A stretch of DNA of 22,684 bases from a virus. The translations under genes and the position numbers were made by a program. The notes beneath the pieces are model-generated. The model was not told the origin of the DNA. It did no database searches and saw only the letters and a program-made list of their open reading frames with translations. The stretch is from positions 1-22,684 of IMG/VR virus record IMGVR_UViG_3300037278_000678. One strand, given 5' to 3'. Position 1 is the stretch's first letter; each line of letters opens with the position of its first letter. This document shows positions 18,308 to 22,684 of this stretch, one piece after another.

Positions 18308-18391
18308 TTACCTCGTTAACCCCCAAAGAATCGCTGCCAGAAAAGACAGCCGAACCAGCCACTTCATCAGCCTAAACCTGTGTGCGGCCAA
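18308..18391 (-). CDS. Membrane microprotein (27 aa from TTG, 19 aa from ATG)
   Basis: The sure part, from the ATG at 18367, begins MKWLVRLSFLAAILWGL and is one short membrane helix ending in Thr-Arg. A TTG at 18391, one base after the stop of the previous microprotein with GGGGG about seven bases upstream, would add eight basic residues. The reading is short, so the call is tentative. Its support is the neighbouring microprotein in the same orientation and the lack of other content in 18299-18478. Confidence 0.4.
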   Translation of the reverse strand: MAAHRFRLMKWLVRLSFLAAILWGLTR

Positions 18392-18392
18392 G

Positions 18393-18479
18393 TCAATGCC
18401 CCCGCTTCTGCGGCCATGCAAATAAAATAATCACAGCCGCAGTTAACGCAAAGCCAAGTAAAACAAAGACCTTATCCAT
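18393..18479 (-). CDS. Membrane microprotein (28 aa)
   Basis: Found by reading the gap behind the ParB-like gene. It begins MDKVFVLLGFALTAAVIILF, a single membrane helix, and ends WPQKRGH, a basic tail. The ATG at 18479 overlaps the stop of the ParB-like gene (TGATG), so it is translationally coupled and does not need its own site. Length, coupling and composition match the microproteins at 9.4-9.8 kb. Confidence 0.55.
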   Translation of the reverse strand: MDKVFVLLGFALTAAVIILFAWPQKRGH

Positions 18480-19315
18480 CACCTGCCCCTGGCGCGAACG
18501 TAAGAATCAGCCGCAGAGACCAATTCATCCCTGGCAATGGTCAAGTCCATCACCAAATCCGCAAGACCATCGGCTTTCTCCAGCCACTTGTCAATCTGAG
18601 CCTTGGTCGCTTCCTTGGCCTTGGTTGCCACGCCAGGGCCTTTCTCGCGTCGGACGGTAGTCTCACCCTTCGCCTTGGCCTCCGAAGCCGCTGTAGCCAG
18701 TCTCTCGCCCGCCGTGAGGGGATTCTTCTTCGCCTCAGCTACTGCGCGGCCCTCGCTGACCTTCACCCCGTCGACGCCCTTCCTTACCGCATCCTTGACT
18801 GCGATGGGAGCCGCATTCAGATCCAGAGCCTTCTTTGCGATGCGGATTGCCTTCTGCGGATCGGTTGTGATCGACGGTGGAACGCACTTCACTACCTCGT
18901 CAAGAGGCTGGCCCAGGTCGATCAACTGCTGGAGAACTTTGCCCAATTCCAACAGCGTCGGCGCCAACCCGGTATTCCGCAGGATGCTCCGCTTGAGCAA
19001 ATAGACTTCATCGCCCTTCACCTGGAAACAGGGAATATACCCGTCCCACTTCTCCTTGCGAAGTTCCTTGCAGGCCGTCAAACGGCACTCGCCGCCTCCC
19101 GGTGCCAAGTACCACTTCCCATCCGAAAAGATTACGTCGATGGGGTCTTTAACCCCTTCATTCCGAATGGATTCCTTCAACCAAGCAACATGCGCTTTGG
19201 TCTCTGCGGAGTTCATGTCACGGTAGTTCGAGCCCGCGATGATGCTGATGATTTCCGGCCGCAGGTTCCCGCCGCGAACACTCCCCGTACTGTCTTTCTC
19301 GATTTGTGAAGCCAT
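18479..19315 (-). CDS. ParB-like nuclease-domain protein
   Basis: A 278-residue protein. Residues about 20-115 carry the ParB/Srx N-terminal fold: IISIIAGSNYRD, then WLKESIRNEGVKDPIDVIF, and the signature GGGECRLTACKEL (73-85), equivalent to the GERR nucleotide-binding box; RSILRNTGLAPTLLELG follows. The second half is Ala/Lys/Glu-rich and helical, without the usual CTP-switch centromere domain visible. Phage ParB-like proteins may bind or cut DNA or regulate; no ParA partner is seen nearby. The ATG at 19315 is preceded by AGGAGGG and GGAG, and the open frame to 19381 is ignored. Its leader contains palindrome copy 4. Confidence 0.82.
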   Translation of the reverse strand: MASQIEKDSTGSVRGGNLRPEIISIIAGSNYRDMNSAETKAHVAWLKESIRNEGVKDPIDVIFSDGKWYLAPGGGECRLTACKELRKEKWDGYIPCFQVKGDEVYLLKRSILRNTGLAPTLLELGKVLQQLIDLGQPLDEVVKCVPPSITTDPQKAIRIAKKALDLNAAPIAVKDAVRKGVDGVKVSEGRAVAEAKKNPLTAGERLATAASEAKAKGETTVRREKGPGVATKAKEATKAQIDKWLEKADGLADLVMDLTIARDELVSAADSYVRARGR

Positions 19316-19335
19316 TTCTCCAACCCTCCTTCGAT

Positions 19336-19348
19336 TCCAAATTTTGGA
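19336..19348. repeat. Dispersed palindrome TCCAAATTTTGGA, copy 4
   Basis: Exact copy between the stop at 19362 and the ATG of the ParB-like gene, about 20 bases from the ATG. The ribosome binding site lies between. Confidence 0.7.
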
Positions 19349-19361
19349 GTGCCGTTCCCGG

Positions 19362-19538
19362 TTACTTGGCGATAAAAGCATTGACGCCGACCGTCACCGG
19401 CTTGCCGTCAACGGTTGCGGATGTCTGTACGAGGCCCGACGACGTTGCCACGATCAAGGTCTTGCCGCTCTTGCTCAACTCCGGCGTCCTCAACGGCAGC
19501 GTAATTACCAAATCCTTCCCTACGATTTCAACCTTCAT
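19362..19538 (-). CDS. Small conserved protein of unknown function (58 aa)
   Basis: Reads as a beta protein: MKVEIVGKDLVITLPLRTP, then SGKTLIVATSSGLVQTSATV and GKPVTVGVNAFIAK. I recall short bacterial and phage proteins with this same order (MKVEI.GN.L.I..PL, SGKTLVVA, KPV.VG.NAY) and no known role. The ATG at 19538 has GGAGGG six bases upstream in a leader of the TGCAAGG type. It is the first gene after the consensus promoter at 19603-19631 with a leader of about 60 bases. Confidence 0.7.
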   Translation of the reverse strand: MKVEIVGKDLVITLPLRTPELSKSGKTLIVATSSGLVQTSATVDGKPVTVGVNAFIAK

Positions 19539-19602
19539 GAGTACCCTCCCTTGCATTTGAGATTGAGATGCTGAAACTGTCTACATCCCTTCATGGTCTC
19601 TC

Positions 19603-19631
19603 ACTGTATGGGGGAAATGATTATTTGTCAA
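19603..19631 (-). promoter_or_regulatory. Strong leftward sigma70-like promoter
   Basis: Minus strand: perfect -35 TTGACA (19626-19631), 17-base spacer, -10 TACAGT (19603-19608). The -35 overlaps the stop of the upstream gene at 19628. It would drive the small gene at 19538 and the ParB-like gene. Confidence 0.75.
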
Positions 19632-19900
19632 ATAGCCTTGCAGTCTGGGCAGATGAATGAGGCTATGAAACCATGCGCACAGCGTTCCCCAAGCCGCAGA
19701 GAGTCCGTGCCTTTTAGGGCTTTCTTTATTGCAGAGTCGCCGTAGATCCGAACTGCCTCGATCTCAATATCTTGGCCGGCAAGCCGGATAACCGTGTGCC
19801 CGGAGTAATTCCTGCGACAGTTTGGGCAGGCACCGGGACACTCAGCGGCCACGAATTGCAGACGGCAGCGGTCGCAAACCCATAAGAAATCAATTTTCAT
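19628..19900 (-). CDS. Double zinc-ribbon-like protein (90 aa)
   Basis: The N-terminus has CDRC (Cys9, Cys12) and CPGACPNC (Cys21, Cys25, Cys28); the C-terminus has CAHGF and CPDC, giving a second set of pairs. The middle is a strand/helix stretch (IEIEAVRIYGDSAIKK). No family recognised beyond zinc ribbon. The ATG at 19900 lies inside the last codons of the upstream gene (11-base overlap), so the two are coupled. The consensus promoter for the next gene begins within its stop. Confidence 0.72.
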   Translation of the reverse strand: MKIDFLWVCDRCRLQFVAAECPGACPNCRRNYSGHTVIRLAGQDIEIEAVRIYGDSAIKKALKGTDSLRLGERCAHGFIASFICPDCKAI

Positions 19901-20288
19901 TGGGAATCAAACCGCCACCTGGTTGCACAATTCCCACGGGCCATCGCGAAAAATACTCTTGCCACCATTCAATAGCAGGCTCAATGATTTGTTGCACATA
20001 CGTGCATGTAGGACAGCAAACCAATGTCGCCACTTGCTCTGTAGCGGGATCGAACTCAGTGTAAATCTCTGCGGTGTTCGTCCAATGGCCACATCCCCAA
20101 TTTAACAAGCCTTGGTACGAAAACGGATATATCGGCTTGTAGTCCGCATGTTTCCAATTTTTCGGTGGACTCGTCTGCGGAGGCTGGGGAAAGACGGGAC
20201 TTCCGGGGCCTCCGGGTTGGGTGTAAACGAGGAGCCCGTTCTGGTATCCACCGTTGTAAAGCGTTCCGATCTGGGGAAGTCCCGCCAT
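19890..20288 (-). CDS. Conserved phage Cys/His protein of unknown function (132 aa)
   Basis: The first 45 residues are Gly/Pro-rich (TQPGGPGSPVFPQPPQTSPP). Then come LLNWGCGHWTNTAEIYTEFD (Cys66, His68) and TLVCCPTCTYVQQIIEPA (Cys91, Cys92, Cys95), which would make one zinc site, and an aromatic end (EWWQEYFSRWPVGI). I recall this pair of blocks (CGHW...AEI and CCP.C...IIEP) from unassigned phage proteins. The ATG at 20288 is three bases after the upstream stop. Coupled to the zinc-ribbon gene behind it. Confidence 0.65.
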   Translation of the reverse strand: MAGLPQIGTLYNGGYQNGLLVYTQPGGPGSPVFPQPPQTSPPKNWKHADYKPIYPFSYQGLLNWGCGHWTNTAEIYTEFDPATEQVATLVCCPTCTYVQQIIEPAIEWWQEYFSRWPVGIVQPGGGLIPNEN

Positions 20289-20291
20289 GCG

Positions 20292-20585
20292 TCAATTGTC
20301 TGCCTTTTCCTTCGCGGCTTCAACTTGTTCTTTTGAGCGGAAACCCTGCCATTGCTTCCGGCCCTGAGTCTGCCGCTTCCTCGACGCGGCCCCTGGATTC
20401 AGCCTCCGCTTGTTCTTCGTGATCCCCTTCCTGATGTAGATCGCGTCTCGGATCTCTGGCGCCTCTTCCCAGTTCAGGCTTCCACATACCTTGCACTTCT
20501 CGGGAGGGTCTTCTCCCCGCTCCAAGTCGAAACATTTGCCACATATTTCACACAAACAGCGCCGGACTATGATGATTACAATCAC
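20292..20585 (-). CDS. Zinc-ribbon protein with basic tail (97 aa)
   Basis: An N-terminal rubredoxin-like ribbon with CLCEICGKC (Cys10, 12, 15, 18) and CKVCGSLNW (Cys31, Cys34), of the same general kind as the first ribbon of the gene at 9835-10179. The rest is basic (NKRRLNPGAASRKRQTQGRK), so nucleic-acid binding is plausible. The start is GTG at 20585, overlapping the upstream stop as GTGA with only a weak site, so it depends on coupling. Confidence 0.7.
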   Translation of the reverse strand: MIVIIIVRRCLCEICGKCFDLERGEDPPEKCKVCGSLNWEEAPEIRDAIYIRKGITKNKRRLNPGAASRKRQTQGRKQWQGFRSKEQVEAAKEKADN

Positions 20586-21196
20586 CGTTTTCCAGCCGGA
20601 CTGAAGTAGGCGTCCAGAGCCTCCTGAAAGAACTCGTTACACCAACGCTCAAGGGTTATGCCTCGATCCTTCGCTAACTCGTTCACCGGCTCAAACACGC
20701 CTTCTGGAATCGCCACGATAACTTTGGTGGAGCCGTCCGGCTGGAGACCGACGATTGGGAAACTCTTGCCGCCGAGCGGAGGTTGCAGGTCTTTTATCGT
20801 CCCCGTCCCAACCGCCATTGCGGTTTCCAGGTCGACTCCATACGGTTCGCCAAGAACCTGTATTAGCTCTGGAGACTCGTCGACTTCCTCGAATTCGGCG
20901 TCGATTACCGCCTCCCCAGACTCATTTAAGGCCGCCTCAAGTCCGTCGTCATGTGCAAGGCTGGTTTCAGAATTTTCCAAATTTTGGAATTCTGCCGCTC
21001 CGTTTTCCGTTTCTAGGTTACCGGGGGTTTCGTTCCCCTCTTGAGGCTCCAAAACGGCCTCTTTGGGGGGTGTCTCGTGTCCCTCAACCGTGGATTGCTC
21101 TGTCATTTCTCTCGTCTCCTTTTGCGGCTTAACTTCTTTGTTCCCACGCGGTTTCATGTTGTTTCCGATCTTTCTCGCTTTTTGTCCCTTGCCCAT
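20582..21196 (-). CDS. Hypothetical protein with acidic middle (204 aa)
   Basis: Not recognised. A basic N-terminus (MGKGQKARKIGNNMKPRGNK) is followed by about 90 acidic, disordered residues, and from about residue 140 a folded part (PEGVFEPVNELAKDRGI, then TLERWCNEFFQEALDAYF). That last part could be a short DNA-binding or ribbon-helix-like unit. The start is uncertain: the ATG at 21196 (AAGGAGGG ten bases up) and the ATG at 21106 (AAGGAG ten bases up) both have good sites, so two forms are possible. First gene of the leftward set, behind an extended -10 promoter. Palindrome copy 5 lies inside the coding part. Confidence 0.65.
   Translation of the reverse strand: MGKGQKARKIGNNMKPRGNKEVKPQKETREMTEQSTVEGHETPPKEAVLEPQEGNETPGNLETENGAAEFQNLENSETSLAHDDGLEAALNESGEAVIDAEFEEVDESPELIQVLGEPYGVDLETAMAVGTGTIKDLQPPLGGKSFPIVGLQPDGSTKVIVAIPEGVFEPVNELAKDRGITLERWCNEFFQEALDAYFSPAGKR
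20976..20988. repeat. Dispersed palindrome TCCAAATTTTGGA, copy 5 (within a gene)
   Basis: Exact copy inside the coding sequence of the 204-residue protein, read there as part of EFQNLENSE in the disordered region. The only copy not in a leader. Confidence 0.7.
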
Positions 21197-21223
21197 GATC
21201 GATTTGCCCTCCTTATCGACCAA

Positions 21224-21232
21224 ATCATAGCA
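21224..21232 (-). promoter_or_regulatory. Extended -10 promoter (TGCTATGAT), leftward
   Basis: On the minus strand TGCTATGAT matches the extended -10 form (TGN plus TATNAT). It would start transcription near 21217, just before the ribosome binding site of the ATG at 21196. No convincing -35 box is seen, as expected for this promoter class. Confidence 0.5.
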
Positions 21233-21263
21233 CTTTCCATTCGGCATTTTGGGGCTCACACCA

Positions 21264-21286
21264 CAAAAATGATTTTTGGTGCGATA
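21264..21286. promoter_or_regulatory. Operator-like site between divergent genes
   Basis: A perfect 15-base palindrome, CAAAAAT-G-ATTTTTG (21264-21278), overlaps the 13-mer ttttggtgcgata (21274-21286), which also occurs in the palindrome near the XRE gene (11434-11446). It sits between the leftward genes (start 21196) and the rightward genes (start 21333), the usual place for a divergent-promoter operator. No clear rightward promoter boxes were found. Confidence 0.55.
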
Positions 21287-21332
21287 CTGCCAACATGCAA
21301 AGGCACTTTAGTTCGACCAGAAAGGAAGGCAA

Positions 21333-21443
21333 ATGAACGCGCTGATTATGTGGTGGGGCGTACCTACAATGCTCCAGATCGTGCTCTGCATCGTAATTAT
21401 CACTCGTGAAGTGTGGACGGGCGGAAGGAAGTGGAAGCCATGA
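21333..21443 (+). CDS. Membrane microprotein (36 aa)
   Basis: First rightward gene. It begins MNALIMWWGVPTMLQIVLCI and has one membrane segment to about residue 23, then a basic end (REVWTGGRKWKP). The ATG has AAGGAAGG just before it (five to seven bases), and the stop overlaps the next ATG (ATGA). Both support a real gene despite its length. Confidence 0.6.
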   Translation: MNALIMWWGVPTMLQIVLCIVIITREVWTGGRKWKP

Positions 21444-21625
21444 CCCGCCCACGCATCACCGAATGGCCCTATGCCGATCCTGACCAGCAGGACGATCCGG
21501 TTCCCGACGTGCCGCTGATGGCCGCGCTGGTTGCGGTCGTGTGGTGGCTGCGCTGGTGGATCATGGCCGCTGTGGGAGTGGGCGTGGTGGTGTTTGGCGT
21601 GGTCTGGATTGCGGGGAGGATGTGA
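21440..21625 (+). CDS. Small membrane protein (61 aa)
   Basis: The N-terminal 25 residues are polar and acidic (PYADPDQQDDPVPDVP), followed by about 30 hydrophobic residues with many Trp and Val (LVAVVWWLRWWIMAAVGVGV and on), enough for one or two membrane passes. The ATG overlaps the previous stop, and the end overlaps the next start (TGATG). It is not recognised. With the preceding microprotein it forms a membrane pair at the head of the rightward genes. Confidence 0.65.
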   Translation: MTRPRITEWPYADPDQQDDPVPDVPLMAALVAVVWWLRWWIMAAVGVGVVVFGVVWIAGRM

Positions 21626-21837
21626 TGACAAGTGAGCAAAAAGTGAAGCAGGTTTACCCCAAGGCGTATTGGAGCGATCATCGGATATGTAGTCCTCTGG
21701 AAAATGGTCTGCCCTTCAAGGTAGAAATTTATTTATCTAGCAGGCTGACCGTGCCTCGCGGTACCAAAAGCAGCCAAGAACGGTGCTGGGCAGACGCCTG
21801 GAGACGCATAACCTCCGCCGCGCGGTCCTTGCCGTAA
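21625..21837 (+). CDS. Hypothetical protein (70 aa)
   Basis: Not recognised. It starts MTSEQKVKQVYPKAYWSDHR and has a strand (FKVEIYLSSRLTVP) and a helical end (ERCWADAWRRITSAARS). The ATG at 21625 overlaps the stop of the membrane gene and has GGGGAGGA before it. The last ten codons and the stop lie in a 29-base direct repeat (21809-21837) that occurs again at 22183-22211. Confidence 0.65.
   Translation: MTSEQKVKQVYPKAYWSDHRICSPLENGLPFKVEIYLSSRLTVPRGTKSSQERCWADAWRRITSAARSLP
21809..21837 (+). repeat. 29-bp direct repeat, copy 1
   Basis: Exact 29-base repeat of 22183-22211, about 374 bases apart. It begins and ends with TAA and contains CCGC-CGC-GCGG. Here the final TAA is the stop codon of the gene at 21625-21837. 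Confidence 0.85.
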
Positions 21838-21885
21838 ACAGTTTTCAACCAGTTGTACAGATCAACAGCATAAGGAGCAGCAAAA

Positions 21886-22185
21886 ATGAGCGCAGCTACC
21901 AAACTCCATCGAATCTGGCTCTACTTACTTGAGCACAGCCGTGATACGGATGCGATTATCCTCCTTAACCGGGTGATCCGTTTTGAAGAGGATAGACGCC
22001 GGTCATGTAACGCTTTTATGCAGGCCGCTCGAAAGGCTGGTAATGAGGCTGCGGAGCACGCAACTGGTTTCTACCAGCTTCCGGGGAATCCGCCAGACTG
22101 GTGGGATATTCAAGCGGCAGGGAATTTCGCCCGTAAGGCTGCAAGTAACGCTTTTGCTGCTCACCCGGAATTACGAGTAGCCTAA
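21886..22185 (+). CDS. Hypothetical helical protein (99 aa)
   Basis: Not recognised. It is mainly helical: MSAATKLHRIWLYLLEHSRD, then FEEDRRRSCNAFMQAARKAG and a last helix NFARKAASNAFAAHPE. Between them is a Pro/Trp turn (GNPPDWWDI). There is no membrane segment or metal site. The ATG has AAGGAG eight bases upstream. Its stop codon is the first TAA of repeat copy 2. Confidence 0.7.
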   Translation: MSAATKLHRIWLYLLEHSRDTDAIILLNRVIRFEEDRRRSCNAFMQAARKAGNEAAEHATGFYQLPGNPPDWWDIQAAGNFARKAASNAFAAHPELRVA

Positions 22186-22211
22186 CCTCCGCCGCGCGGT
22201 CCTTGCCGTAA
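22183..22211 (+). repeat. 29-bp direct repeat, copy 2
   Basis: Identical to 21809-21837. Here the first TAA is the stop codon of the gene 21886-22185, and the rest lies between genes. A short stem CCGGG / CCCGG follows further on. Confidence 0.85.
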
Positions 22212-22260
22212 GCGGTAACAGCAGGCCGGGCGCGCAGACCCGGAAGAATCGAGAAAGCAA

Positions 22261-22446
22261 ATGGCAGACATCAAGCAAGCGGCAAAATGGATGCAGGATC
22301 GCAAGCATGTGCGCCGGGCAGGCGACGAACCCAAATACGTGTGGGAGAGAGGCCGCGGCATTTATCGGGGCAACGAAGACGAAGGCGAGGTAATGGCGTT
22401 CACGTCCGCGGATCTGCTGGCTGAAGATTGGGAGATCGCAGAATGA
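22261..22446 (+). CDS. Small hypothetical protein (61 aa)
   Basis: The layout resembles small phage proteins with an aromatic-acidic core: MADIKQAAKWMQDRKHVRR, then KYVWERGRGIYRGNEDE and a tail FTSADLLAEDWEI. The late part, a strand leading to 'SADLLAEDWE', is a pattern I know from phage proteins of unknown function that carry DxWE ends. The ATG has GAGAAAG about five bases upstream, a modest site. Its stop overlaps the next ATG (ATGA). Confidence 0.65.
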   Translation: MADIKQAAKWMQDRKHVRRAGDEPKYVWERGRGIYRGNEDEGEVMAFTSADLLAEDWEIAE

Positions 22447-22607
22447 ACCCCACGCAGATAATCCTGATCCTCGACGCAGCGGCGGTCATCACCTGCGCCT
22501 GGTGCTTTGATGCCATGGCGCAGGGTCGAAAGTTGCTCAGCGCTGATTACCAGCCTGAACCAACGCCCTCGGAGTTATACGCAGCGCAAAGCGATTGGAG
22601 ACGATGA
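22443..22607 (+). CDS. Membrane-associated microprotein (54 aa)
   Basis: Begins MNPTQIILILDAAAVITCAW, one membrane segment to about residue 24, then a polar tail (PEPTPSELYAAQSDWRR). The ATG overlaps the upstream stop and the stop overlaps the next ATG, so it is part of a coupled series. Not recognised. Confidence 0.65.
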   Translation: MNPTQIILILDAAAVITCAWCFDAMAQGRKLLSADYQPEPTPSELYAAQSDWRR

Positions 22608-22684
22608 TGATGCGCGACGAGATCTGGACCACGGCAGTGGCTTTTGCCGACGCACACATGCGCGATGCCGGCCGCAAGTCCTGG
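22604..22684 (+). CDS. Partial hypothetical gene, cut by window edge
   Basis: Open to the last base from ATG codons at 22604, 22607 and 22610 (three in a row, so the exact start is open; the first overlaps the upstream stop as ATGA). The 27 codons read MRDEIWTTAVAFADAHMRDA after the first Mets. Too short to identify. Confidence 0.5.
   Translation, partial: MMMRDEIWTTAVAFADAHMRDAGRKSW

Noticed and set aside
1-22684. tRNA, rRNA, CRISPR array, insertion sequence or integrase/attachment site
   Set aside because: No T-loop with matching acceptor ends, no regularly spaced repeats of CRISPR type, no transposase or recombinase motifs, and no terminal inverted repeats were seen on reading both strands.

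Overview
The window looks like part of a tailed double-stranded DNA bacteriophage genome (Caudoviricetes-like). It has a large terminase subunit running off the left edge, tightly packed small genes with overlapping stop/start codons, strong GGAGG-type ribosome binding sites, a phage peptide deformylase, a ParB-like protein, a DUF932 protein and many short proteins of unknown function. No integrase, ribosomal RNA, tRNA or CRISPR array was seen. The host cannot be fixed from sequence; the Shine-Dalgarno and sigma70-like signals only say a bacterium that uses both.

Layout. Almost everything from 21.2 kb down to 1 is read leftward (minus strand). From 21.33 kb to the right edge genes are read rightward, so 21.20-21.33 kb is a divergent control region with an extended -10 promoter, a 15-bp palindrome and a 13-mer shared with a palindrome near the XRE regulator. 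Going leftward from there: (a) 21.2-17.1 kb, a run of Cys-rich small proteins, a ParB-like protein, two membrane microproteins and basic small proteins, with an internal consensus promoter at 19.6 kb; (b) 17.1-7.46 kb, a modular region in which short transcription units are each closed by a leftward intrinsic terminator (seven found, three with UNCG loops) and opened by a recognisable promoter or repeated 5' leader. It holds the DUF932 protein, a small protein ending in a sliding-clamp-binding motif, an XRE regulator, zinc-ribbon proteins and a cluster of three overlapping membrane microproteins; (c) 7.46-7.03 kb, a non-coding gap with G-runs on both strands and an AT-rich side; (d) 7.0-0 kb, one compact leftward series without terminators, leading through peptide deformylase, a zinc-ribbon protein, a membrane-anchored protein, a probable small terminase-like protein and a SprT-like metallopeptidase into the large terminase.

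How it fits together. The left series is probably the start of the packaging/late region. The middle and right are probably early accessory genes that adjust the host, given their small size, individual promoters and lack of structural signatures. The most unusual content is regulatory architecture rather than one large gene: a dispersed 13-bp palindrome (five exact copies) sitting in ribosome-binding leaders, near-identical leader cassettes on unrelated genes, a promoter whose -35 box is the loop of the preceding terminator, and a tandem duplication of a start-codon region. Several genes shorter than 60 codons, mostly membrane proteins, were found by reading the gaps by hand and are listed.
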